This document shows positions 45,258-54,308 of a stretch of 64,000 nucleotides of DNA, one piece after another. The position numbers and the translations under genes were made by a program. This stretch comes from Actinomyces weissii. GTDB taxonomy: Bacteria; Actinomycetota; Actinomycetes; Actinomycetales; Actinomycetaceae. Within the stretch, counting starts at the first letter, position 1. Each line of letters opens with the position of its first letter. Under the pieces are notes generated by a model. It saw only the letters and a list, made by a program, of their open reading frames with translations. It searched no databases and had not been told where the DNA came from. The stretch spans positions 2,046,001 through 2,110,000 of the forward strand of contig NZ_CP066802.1 of NCBI RefSeq assembly GCF_016598775.1, read 5' to 3'.

Positions 45258-47275
45258 GTACGCCACCCGCAGCCCGCCACCCCTCCCCCGGTCGGCCCGC
45301 CCCGGGCCAGCCGTCGGCCCCCAGCGCCCCGGAGGCGGTGGACGGCCTGTACGCCGTCGGCCCGGACCTGGACCCCCACCTGCCGGACTGTCCGCCCGAG
45401 CTGGCCTGGCAGCGGCGTCGTGAGGAGTACCGCCTGGTCAGTCCCGCCAACCGGCGCAGGCTGACGGTGATCGTGGTGGGAACGGGCCTGGCGGGGGCGG
45501 GGGCCGCGGCGGCACTGGGCCAGCTGGGCTACCGGGTGGAGTGCTTCACGATCCACGACGCCGCCCGCCGTGCCCACTCGGTGGCCGCCCAGGGCGGGAT
45601 CAACGCCGCCCGGGCCCGCAAGGTGGACGGCGACTCGCTGCACCGCTTCGTCAAGGACACCGTGAAGGGCGGCGACTTCCGGGGCCGGGAGGCTGAGGCG
45701 GTGCGCCTGGGGCAGGAGTCCGGGCGGGTCATCGACCACATGCTCGCCATCGGGGCGCCTTTCGCCCGCGAGTACGGGGGCCAGCTGGCCACCCGCTCCT
45801 TCGGGGGCGTGCAGGTCTCCCGCACCTACTACACGCGTGGGCAGACCGGCCAGCAGCTGGAGGTCGCAAGCGCCCAGGCCCTCCAGGAGCAGGTGGCGGC
45901 CGGGACCGTCCACCTGCACACCCGCACCGAGATGCTGGACCTGATCGTGGCCGAGGGCCGCGCCCAGGGCATCGTGACCCGGGACCTGCTCTCGGGGGAG
46001 CTGCGGGCCTGGACCGCTCACGCGGTGGTCCTGGCCACCGGCGGCTACGGCAGCGTCTACCACTACTCCACCCTGGCCATGAGCTCCAACGCCACCGCCA
46101 CCTGGCGGGCGCACCGGCGGGGGGCGGCCTTCGCCAGCGCCTGCATGGTGCAGTTCCACCCCACGGCCCTGCCCGTAAGCTCCCGCTGGCAGCCCAAGAC
46201 CACGCTCATGAGCGAGTCGCTGCGCAACGACGGGCGCATCTGGGTGCCCGTGCAGCCGGCAGACCCCCGCCCCGCCAACGAGATCCCAGAGGCGGAGCGG
46301 GACTACTACCTGGAGCGCAAGTACCCGGCCTTCGGAAACCTGACGCCCCGGGACGTCGCCTCCCGCAGCGCCCGCGAGCAGATCGAGTCCGGGCGCGGCG
46401 TGGGGCCGCTGCGCAACTCCGTCTACCTGGACTTCCGGGACGCGCTCGCCCGCCTGGGCCGGGAGGTGGTGGCCGCCCGCTACGGGAACCTGTTCTCCAT
46501 GTACCTGGACGCCACCGGTGAGGACCCCTACGAGGTGCCCATGCGCATCGCCCCCGGTGCGCACTTCACCATGGGCGGCCTGTGGGTGGACTTTGACCAG
46601 ATGAGCACGGTCCCGGGGCTCTTTGTGGGCGGGGAGGCCGCCAACAGCTACCACGGTGCGAACCGCCTGGGCGCCAACTCCCTGCTGAGCGCCAGCGTGG
46701 ACGGCTGGTTCGTGCTGCCCCTGGCGGTACCCAGCTACCTGGCCGGCCTGGTGGGTCAGGAGCCCTTGTCCCCTAAGGCCCCGGAGGCGACGGCGGCCCT
46801 GGCGCAGGCCCAGGCCCGGGTCCAGGGGCTGCTGGAGGTGGCGGGCACGCACCGGCCGGTCTGGTTCCACCGGCAGCTCGGGGAGCTGCTGTACAAGGGC
46901 TGCGGGGTCAGCCGCTCGGAGGCGGGGCTTCGGCACACCCTGACGCAGGTACGGGCGCTGCGGGAGCGGTTCTGGCAGGACGTGCTGGTGGTCGGGGGCG
47001 CGGAGCGCCTGAACCAGGAGCTGGAGAAGGCGCTGCGGGTGGCTGACTTCCTGGAGCTGGCGGAGGTCATGGTGCTGGACGCCCTGGACCGGCGGGAGTC
47101 AGCGGGCGCGCACTTCCGGGAGGAGCACGCCACGGAGCAGGGGGAGGCGCAGCGGGACGACGCCCGCTGGTGCGCGGTGTCGGCCTGGCTCACGGGCCCG
47201 GACGGGTCCCACACCCGGTGCCGTGAGCCGCTGCGCTTCTCCATGGTGCCTATGCAGGTGAGGGACTACCGATGA
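45254..47275 (+). CDS. sdhA: Succinate dehydrogenase/fumarate reductase flavoprotein
   Basis: A 673-residue catalytic subunit. The FAD-binding GTGLAGAGAAAALG lies near residue 76 after a Pro-rich leader, the covalent FAD His is in RRAHSVAAQGGINAAR, and active-site segments include ATGGYGSVYHYST, QFHPTAL, DYYLERKYPAFGNLTPRDVA and GAHFTMGGLWVD. The ATG overlaps the sdhC stop; the longer open frame is a shadow of sdhC. The C-terminal domain ends with RFSMVPMQVRDYR. Length above most SdhA (about 600) owing to the leader. Confidence 0.94.
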   Translation: MSTPPAARHPSPGRPAPGQPSAPSAPEAVDGLYAVGPDLDPHLPDCPPELAWQRRREEYRLVSPANRRRLTVIVVGTGLAGAGAAAALGQLGYRVECFTIHDAARRAHSVAAQGGINAARARKVDGDSLHRFVKDTVKGGDFRGREAEAVRLGQESGRVIDHMLAIGAPFAREYGGQLATRSFGGVQVSRTYYTRGQTGQQLEVASAQALQEQVAAGTVHLHTRTEMLDLIVAEGRAQGIVTRDLLSGELRAWTAHAVVLATGGYGSVYHYSTLAMSSNATATWRAHRRGAAFASACMVQFHPTALPVSSRWQPKTTLMSESLRNDGRIWVPVQPADPRPANEIPEAERDYYLERKYPAFGNLTPRDVASRSAREQIESGRGVGPLRNSVYLDFRDALARLGREVVAARYGNLFSMYLDATGEDPYEVPMRIAPGAHFTMGGLWVDFDQMSTVPGLFVGGEAANSYHGANRLGANSLLSASVDGWFVLPLAVPSYLAGLVGQEPLSPKAPEATAALAQAQARVQGLLEVAGTHRPVWFHRQLGELLYKGCGVSRSEAGLRHTLTQVRALRERFWQDVLVVGGAERLNQELEKALRVADFLELAEVMVLDALDRRESAGAHFREEHATEQGEAQRDDARWCAVSAWLTGPDGSHTRCREPLRFSMVPMQVRDYR

Positions 47276-48027
47276 TCGTGGAGCTGGAGATCTGGCGGCA
47301 GGACGGGCCACGCGCCCCGGGCCGCTTCGTGACGTACACGGTGGCGGACGCCCAGCCGGAGATGAGCCTGCTGGAGCTCCTGGACCGCCTGAACGACCAG
47401 ATCATCACCGAGGGCGGGGAGCCGGTGGCCTTCGAGTCCGACTGCCGGGAGGGGGCGTGCGGCATGTGCGGCTTCCTGGTCAACGGCAGGCCGCACGGCC
47501 CGGTGGACAGTACCCCAGCCTGCCGCCAGCACCTGCGGGCCTTCCCGGGGCTGCGGCGCCTCCGCCTGGAGCCGTGGCGGGCGGCGGCCTTCCCGGTGGT
47601 CCGGGACCTGGTGGTGGACCGCAGCGCCCTGGACGAGCTGGTGCGGGCCGGGGGCACGGTGGCGGTGGCTGCCGGGACCGCCCCGGACGCCGACGCCGTC
47701 GCCCAGCCTTACCGGCAGGCGGAGGCGGCCCTGGACTTTGCGGCCTGTATCGGTTGCGGGGCCTGTGTGGCGGCCTGCCCCAACGGGGCGGCGATGCTGT
47801 TCGCGGGCGCCAAGCTGGCGCAACTGGCGCTGATGCCGCAAGGGCGCCAGGAGCGCGCGCGGCGGGCCAGGGCCATGGCGCGGGCCCTGGATGAGGCTTT
47901 CGGCCCCTGCTCGGTATACGGCGAGTGCGTGCCTGCCTGCCCCGCCGGTATCCCCTTGACGGCGGTGGCCGCCGTCAACCGGGAGGTGCTGCGGGCAGGC
48001 TGGCTGGGACCCAGCCGCGACGACTGA
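47272..48027 (+). CDS. sdhB: Succinate dehydrogenase iron-sulfur subunit
   Basis: A 251-residue subunit that relays electrons from SdhA to the heme/quinone anchor. The [2Fe-2S] motif is SDCREGACGMCG with Cys at 79; the C-terminal clusters use CIGCGACVAACPNG and CSVYGECVPACPAGIP. The ATG overlaps the sdhA stop. Fits the B. subtilis-type sdhCAB operon. No terminator hairpin is obvious after the stop. Confidence 0.94.
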   Translation: MIVELEIWRQDGPRAPGRFVTYTVADAQPEMSLLELLDRLNDQIITEGGEPVAFESDCREGACGMCGFLVNGRPHGPVDSTPACRQHLRAFPGLRRLRLEPWRAAAFPVVRDLVVDRSALDELVRAGGTVAVAAGTAPDADAVAQPYRQAEAALDFAACIGCGACVAACPNGAAMLFAGAKLAQLALMPQGRQERARRARAMARALDEAFGPCSVYGECVPACPAGIPLTAVAAVNREVLRAGWLGPSRDD

Positions 48028-48409
48028 GCCCCCGGTGGGAGCTTGACGACACCGCCGCACCGTGTGTCCGACGCAGCCTGCCAGCTCGCTGAAGTCCCCC
48101 TTAAGCCTGGGGCCTAGCTCCCCGTCGTCCTCCGGGACTGGCGGGGTCTATTTCTTGGAGCAGGCAATGGCGCTTTCCGCCTCTGGACCACTTCGATGAC
48201 GCAGCGGCACTTCGAGGCGAGCAGAGACCTGCGGGACTACGCCTAGCGACCCCTGACGCGGGCGTCCTTGTCACTGGCGGAGGCTTAGAACGGTTCCCAC
48301 CGCAACCGGCCAGCAGGCAAACCGCGTCGTTCCAATGATCCTCTCCGCCGTCGACCGGCCACCGAGGCTCCTACGCCTCCACCAGTGACAAAACTGAGAG
48401 GCCAGCCCC
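48028..48409. other. Intergenic region between convergent sdhB and gltA
   Basis: No gene can be supported. The region contains copy B of the 122-bp element at its right end (48269-48390), which ends only 20 bp before the gltA stop. The left part shows nothing recognisable. Confidence 0.6.
48269..48390. repeat. 122-bp element with inverted ends, copy B
   Basis: Same length and almost the same ends as 33888-34009 (TGTCACTGGCGGAGG to CCTCCACCAGTGACA), but the central 80 bp are unrelated. Beyond the right end both copies share AAAAC. It lies between convergent genes. Confidence 0.65.
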
Positions 48410-49795
<1,386 letters not shown>

Positions 49796-49894
49796 GGCGC
49801 CTCCTTCAGATCGGCGGGTTCGGCGGTTAGGCCTTAGGTCCCCAGAGTCATACTGTACGTTGCGTCACCTTTTCCCGTCCTGGGTTGCGGCGGG

Positions 49895-50150
49895 ACTCTT
49901 CACAGCCAGCTCCCGAGGGCGCCTGGGCCGCTGACGGCAAACAACTTGAGAAGAACTCCAAACAACTTACAAGAACTCAGAAACCCCTGCAATCTCAACG
50001 TTCTCTGAGGGTTGCACGTACTGGGGCCCCACCGGGGGCCCAGAAAGTTGTTTAAACAACTCAGCGGCGCAGCAGGCTGGTGCCCCGCAGCCGGGCCGCA
50101 GCCGCCCGCACCCGCTCGTCAGAGCCGGTCAGGGACACCCGCACCCGCCC
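49895..50150. repeat. 256-bp direct repeat, left copy (duplicated dapC 3' end)
   Basis: Matches 51958-52213 with four mismatches in 256 bp (offset 2063). It contains two 21-bp-spaced copies of CAAACAACTT (49938 and 49959), a GC hairpin near 50024-50041, the perfect palindrome AGTTGTTTAAACAACT (50046-50061), and then a copy of the last 30 codons of dapC (minus strand), broken off at about 50150. This copy lacks a start and is not a gene. Confidence 0.9.
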
Positions 50151-50190
50151 CGCTCCCGCCCGGCCCCTGCCTGGCCACACCTCCAACCTC

Positions 50191-50219
50191 TTGAAAAGTT
50201 GTTTGAACAACTTGATGCT
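50191..50219 (+). promoter_or_regulatory. Leaderless promoter with palindromic operator, AlbA_2 gene
   Basis: TTGAAA (50191-50196), a 17-bp spacer and GATGCT (50214-50219), followed by 6 nt and the ATG. The spacer is almost filled by the palindrome AAGTTGTTTGAACAACTT (50196-50213), whose half-site is repeated in both flanking repeats. A repressor bound there would block RNA polymerase, so self-regulation by the encoded protein is likely (inference). Confidence 0.6.
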
Positions 50220-50225
50220 TATGCC

Positions 50226-51908
50226 ATGCACAACACTGTCCGGTCAGCACTTAAGGCGATCGCCGCCGGAGCGACAGCCGACAGCCAAGAACATCAGCAC
50301 CTTGACTTCAAGGAGGACCCTGCACGCTCCCAGAAGCCCGGCGGCAACCCGGAGGCCCGGCGCACCGAGATGCTGCTGGACGCCGCAATCTGCTTCGCAA
50401 ACGCCGACGGAGAGTCCTTCATCGTACTCGGCGTCCGCGACGACCAAGCAGGCCCCCAAGCCTTCACGGGCACCCAGGCCATGCCAGACAAGATCATGCG
50501 CGAGATCTTCAACAAGACGACACCTAACCTCACTGTGGAAGCCACGGAAGAGGAGTTCCAAGGTACCCGTTTGATCGTCGTGCGCGTTCCGCAAGGGCTG
50601 AGCGTCTACAGCCGTCGCAACGGCGCTGCCACCCGACGCAACAGGAAGTCCTGTATACCTCTGTCAGAGGACGAACGTCGCACCCTCCAGTTCCAGCGCC
50701 TCAACCCCGACCACTCTAAGCTCCCTTCACCGCTCACTCTGCCTAACTTGAGCCCCTTAGCCCTTAGCACGGGCATACAACTGTTCAACACAAGACACCC
50801 AGACGACTCTGTCCAGACACCTGAGGCCCTGCTGCGCCGCCTGGGACTGGTGACTTCGGACGGCATCCTGCTAAAAGCCGCTGAGATTCTTTTCGGCCCC
50901 CCGCAACCTGGGCGCATCATGGCTCAGCACCTGTGGCGCACCGCCCCGGGGCAAGAGCCCGAGCGCAACGACGTTAACAGCCCTCTAGTGCTAGCTATCC
51001 AAGAGATGCGGGAACGGGTGCACACACATTCCAACACGGAGATGGAGCGCGTAGAACTCCCCACCGGACAGGAGCGCCAGATTCAGGACTTTCCCGCCAG
51101 CGCTGTGGACGAGGTCGTCCTCAACGCCTTCGCCCACCGCGACTGGGAACTCTCACAACCGATAATCGTCGATCAGTCTCCACATATCTTAAGCGTTCAG
51201 TCACCAGGAGGTTTGCCAGTGGGCGTAGACCCACAGCGCCTCCTCACCACCCCATCAACTCCTCGCAACCCTACGCTCATGCAGGCACTGCACCACTTAG
51301 GCCTTGTTGAGCAGACTTCACGCGGCTTCGACCGCATGTGGACCTCGATGCTCTCATCTGGACGGCCTGCCCCCGAAGTGGACGCCAACGAGTTCCGGGT
51401 TCGGGTCAGTTTTACCGCCTCGGTCGTGGACACTTCTTTCGTCAGGGCGCTCTCCCTTCTGCACACCGTGATTGACGAGCAACTGACCGCCAACGTCAAT
51501 GTCCTGCTGGTGCTGAAGGAACTGACTCGCACCAGTGTCCTTACCGAAGGCACTGCCTCAGAGCTTTTACAGCTGAGCAGGCAGGAGTGCCGCGAGACCT
51601 TGGCATGGCTGAAGGGGATCGGCCTGCTGGTGACCAGTCACAGCAGCAACCTCTGGTCCCTAGCTCCCCGAGTACTAGCGATGCTGCGGACACAGGGAGT
51701 GGAGACGCCAGCCGAGGGAGACGTCCAAGGATGGATCATCGACGCAGTCAAAGGCGGCGCCGTCACCAACCGACAAGTTGTTGCTGCCACCGGAGCCCAG
51801 TCGACCGTGGTCACTGAGGTACTACGCCACCTGGCAAACACTGGCGCCATCAGGAAGGACCCTAACGGACCGGAGCGCGGCTCCAGGGTGCGGTGGATCG
51901 CCGTCTAG
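50226..51908 (+). CDS. Schlafen-AlbA_2 domain regulator with GHKL-like and wHTH domains
   Basis: A 560-residue protein of the COG2865 type. Residues about 20-130 are an AlbA_2 domain (EHQHLDFKED, CFANADGESFIVLGVRDD), about 295-380 resemble the RecG-like HATPase_c_4 domain (SAVDEVVLNAFAHRDW, then SPGGLPVG and NPTLMQALHHLGLVEQTSRGFDRM), and a winged-helix end follows (TNRQVVAATGAQSTVVTEVL). ATG at 50226 is used because no ribosome site precedes it and the -10 spacing fits leaderless transcription; the TTG at 50199 lies inside the operator. G+C and third-position bias are lower than in neighbours, suggesting transfer. The gene is the only cargo between two direct repeats. Substrate or target unknown. 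Confidence 0.85.
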   Translation: MHNTVRSALKAIAAGATADSQEHQHLDFKEDPARSQKPGGNPEARRTEMLLDAAICFANADGESFIVLGVRDDQAGPQAFTGTQAMPDKIMREIFNKTTPNLTVEATEEEFQGTRLIVVRVPQGLSVYSRRNGAATRRNRKSCIPLSEDERRTLQFQRLNPDHSKLPSPLTLPNLSPLALSTGIQLFNTRHPDDSVQTPEALLRRLGLVTSDGILLKAAEILFGPPQPGRIMAQHLWRTAPGQEPERNDVNSPLVLAIQEMRERVHTHSNTEMERVELPTGQERQIQDFPASAVDEVVLNAFAHRDWELSQPIIVDQSPHILSVQSPGGLPVGVDPQRLLTTPSTPRNPTLMQALHHLGLVEQTSRGFDRMWTSMLSSGRPAPEVDANEFRVRVSFTASVVDTSFVRALSLLHTVIDEQLTANVNVLLVLKELTRTSVLTEGTASELLQLSRQECRETLAWLKGIGLLVTSHSSNLWSLAPRVLAMLRTQGVETPAEGDVQGWIIDAVKGGAVTNRQVVAATGAQSTVVTEVLRHLANTGAIRKDPNGPERGSRVRWIAV

Positions 51909-51957
51909 GCAGGCACCCTGGAACAGTCCTCACCCCATCAGCCCACCCCAGGAGCCA

Positions 51958-52213
51958 ACTCTTCACAGCCAGCTCCCGAGGGCACCTGGGCCGCTGACGG
52001 CAAACAACTTGAGAAGAACTCCAAACAACTTACAAGAACTCAGAAAACCCTGCAATCTCAACGTTCTCTGAGGGTTGCACGTACTGGGTCCCCACCGGGG
52101 GCCCAAAAAGTTGTTTAAACAACTCAGCGGCGCAGCAGGCTGGTGCCCCGCAGCCGGGCCGCAGCCGCCCGCACCCGCTCGTCAGAGCCGGTCAGGGACA
52201 CCCGCACCCGCCC
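51958..52213. repeat. 256-bp direct repeat, right copy (native dapC 3' end)
   Basis: Same content as the left copy: CAAACAACTT at 52001 and 52022, palindrome AGTTGTTTAAACAACT at 52109-52124, whose last base is in the dapC stop codon, and the final 30 codons of the intact dapC gene. Four mismatches to the left copy. Confidence 0.9.
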
Positions 52214-53347
52214 GGCACCCGCCTGGCCGTAGAAGTCCCCCGGGGCCACCACGATCCCCAGCTCGGCAAAGGCCCCCACCAGGTCGAAGGCGCTCATCGA
52301 CGCCGGGCCGCGCAGCCACAGGTACAGGCCCGCCACGGAGGCGGGGTCGTTGACCAGCCCGGCGGCCGCCGTCGCCTCCAGCAGGGTCTCCCGGCGCGCC
52401 CGGTAGACCTCCACCTGCGCGGCCACGTGCTCCTCGTCAGCCAGGGCGGCCAGCAGGGCGGCCTGCACCGGGGCGGGTACCAGCAGCCCGGCGTGCTTGC
52501 GGACCTCGGCGACAGCCGCCACCAGCGTGGCGTCACCCGCTAGGAAGGCCGCCCGGTAGCCAGCCAGGTTGGACTGCTTGGACAGGGAGTACAGGGCCAG
52601 CAGCCCGCGCAGGTCCGGGCCGCCGTCCGCCCGGGTGCCGGTCACGCGCGGGTCCAGGAGGCTGGGCACCCCCTGGCTGGCCCAGGGCTCGGCCCAGGCC
52701 AGCTCGGCGTAGCACTCGTCTGAGACGACGACGGCGCCACGCTGCCGCGCCCAGGCCACGACCCGGGCCAGCTGCTCCGTACTGAGCACGTGGCCGTCGG
52801 GGTTGCCGGGGCTGTTGAGCCAGACGAGCACCGGCCGGGCGGGGGCGCCGTCTGGTCCCGGCGGCAGCCGCCAGGTGGCGGGGTCGGCGTCGGTGTCCAC
52901 GGGCACGGGCACCGCCCCGGCCAGGCGGGCCCCGACGTCGTAGGTGGGGTAGGCGGCGCGCGGGTGCAGCACCAGGTCGCCGGGGCGCGCCCCCAGCTGG
53001 AGGGCCAGCAGGGCCACCGCCTCCTTGGAGCCGATGGTGGGCAGGACCTCGCTGTCCCGCAGGTCGGTCACGCCCCGACGGCGGGCCCACCAGTCGATGA
53101 TGGCGGCGCGCAGCTCCGGGGTCCCGGCCGCGGGCGGGTAGCCGGGGGCGTTGGCCGCGGCCTGCAGGGCCTGCTGGGCGAGGGCAGGCGTGGGGTCCAC
53201 GGGGGTGCCCACGGCCAGGTCCACGACGCCGTCGGGGTGAAGGGCGGCCTGCTGCCGGTAGGGGCGCAGGGAGTCCCAGGGGAAGTCGGGCAGGGTGAGC
53301 GCCCGGGGCAGGGTCTGCGGGGCGGGGCTGGCGTCAGAGGCATTCAC
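52124..53347 (-). CDS. dapC: N-succinyldiaminopimelate aminotransferase
   Basis: A 407-residue PLP-dependent class I/II aminotransferase for lysine/diaminopimelate synthesis. NSPGNPDGHVLS and the region VVSDECYAELAW bind PLP/substrate, the PLP Lys is in LYSLSKQSNLAGYRAAF near residue 255, and RVSLTGSDERVR carries the C-terminal carboxylate Arg. The DapC assignment rests on the order fdxA-dapC that is common in actinobacteria, and on dapD in the window. The stop overlaps the palindrome, and the last 30 codons are duplicated at 50061-50150. Confidence 0.9.
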   Translation of the reverse strand: MNASDASPAPQTLPRALTLPDFPWDSLRPYRQQAALHPDGVVDLAVGTPVDPTPALAQQALQAAANAPGYPPAAGTPELRAAIIDWWARRRGVTDLRDSEVLPTIGSKEAVALLALQLGARPGDLVLHPRAAYPTYDVGARLAGAVPVPVDTDADPATWRLPPGPDGAPARPVLVWLNSPGNPDGHVLSTEQLARVVAWARQRGAVVVSDECYAELAWAEPWASQGVPSLLDPRVTGTRADGGPDLRGLLALYSLSKQSNLAGYRAAFLAGDATLVAAVAEVRKHAGLLVPAPVQAALLAALADEEHVAAQVEVYRARRETLLEATAAAGLVNDPASVAGLYLWLRGPASMSAFDLVGAFAELGIVVAPGDFYGQAGAGRVRVSLTGSDERVRAAAARLRGTSLLRR

Positions 53348-53388
53348 TAGACCATTGTGAGGCTACTGTGCGGCAGGGAAGCGGCCTC

Positions 53389-53634
53389 CTAGGACATGGC
53401 GTATCGCACCCGTTCCACCCCGGCTCCCGGACGCCAGGGGCCAGCGAACGGGGCGGAGGCGTCCAGATCGATGACGAACAGCGCGAGCCCGCCCGGAGTA
53501 TCAAAGGTGATCCGCATGATTCCGCTGATCCTGCCAGGGCGCGCCTGGCCAGTAGCGGCCTTTGTCATCAATCCGGGCACCTGCCCGCCAGACACACCCC
53601 TCCAGACGCCCAGCCAGGCCCCGAGTCGGCCCAT
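53389..53634 (-). CDS. Possible small protein between fdxA and dapC
   Basis: An 81-codon frame begins with ATG 8 nt after the fdxA stop, on the same strand, and ends 41 bp before dapC. Its C-terminal half (ISGIMRITFDTPGGLALFV, then DLDASAPFAGPWRPGAGVERV) reads like real protein and may form a beta-rich fold; the first 25 residues are less convincing, so the true start may be the ATG giving MTKAATGQARPG. I do not recognise the family. Confidence 0.45.
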   Translation of the reverse strand: MGRLGAWLGVWRGVSGGQVPGLMTKAATGQARPGRISGIMRITFDTPGGLALFVIDLDASAPFAGPWRPGAGVERVRYAMS

Positions 53635-53642
53635 CGGCGGGC

Positions 53643-53996
53643 TCAGGCCAGGCCGTGGGACTCCAGGTAGTCCTGGTTCTGCGGGGGCAGGGCGGCGATC
53701 ATCGGGTCGTCGTAGTCCACGGCCCCGACCTGCTGCGCCCCGCCGGGCGAGCCCAGTCCCTTGAGCTCAAAGAAGTCGATGTTGGCGCGGGTGTAGTCGC
53801 TCCACTCCTCCGGGACGTCGTCCTCGTAGAAGATCGCCTCGGTGGGGCACACGGGCTCGCAGGCCCCGCAGTCCACGCACTCGTCCGCGTTGATGTAGAG
53901 GCTGCGCTCACCCTCATAGATGCAGTCCACGGGACACTCGTCCACGCATGCCCTGTCCTTGACGTCCACGCAGGGCTGGGCGATGACGTAGGTCAT
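53643..53996 (-). CDS. fdxA: 7Fe-8S type ferredoxin
   Basis: A 117-residue ferredoxin. The first cluster motif is [19 protein letters not shown] (3Fe-4S type spacing) and the second is [12 protein letters not shown] (4Fe-4S); the remainder is the actinobacterial FdxA C terminus ([20 protein letters not shown]). ATG at 53996 with GAGGAAG about 8-9 nt upstream; the longer open frame lacks homology. Electron donor or acceptor for the FprA-like reductase is plausible. Confidence 0.95.
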   Translation of the reverse strand: MTYVIAQPCVDVKDRACVDECPVDCIYEGERSLYINADECVDCGACEPVCPTEAIFYEDDVPEEWSDYTRANIDFFELKGLGSPGGAQQVGAVDYDDPMIAALPPQNQDYLESHGLA

Positions 53997-54308
53997 GGAG
54001 GCGCTTCCTCTCCTGTCGGGATCCGGGCGGGACCCCGGATGCTGCCGGGAACAGTATCCGCCCGGCACCGGCACCACCCCAATCCTGGGCTGCCGTGCTC
54101 CTGAGCACGTTGAAGTGCCCCCAAGCACGTTTGGCGTTTTCGTGACCTCCGGCTCGTGTATTAGCAGCACAGTGCACAGCAGCGGCCACCCACGCCTTTG
54201 CCAGCCGTTCTCAGCCGCGGCGCCTGCCGGGCCGCCGCCAGTACCGGGTACACCCTCCCAGAGCCGCTCCCTGGGGCTGTGCCCGCAGGAGGCTGCCCAC
54301 CGGCACTC
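53997..54308. other. Intergenic region before the VanW gene end
   Basis: About 310 bp between fdxA and the 3' end of the VanW-family gene. It must contain the fdxA promoter (RNA on the minus strand); I see no gene and no strong hairpin. Confidence 0.5.

Noticed and set aside
50046..50150. Left dapC fragment as a separate small gene
   Set aside because: It is an exact copy of the 3' end of dapC with no start; it belongs to the direct repeat.
49895..52213. Prophage or integrative element with recombinase
   Set aside because: The region between the repeats holds only one gene and no integrase, excisionase or phage protein.
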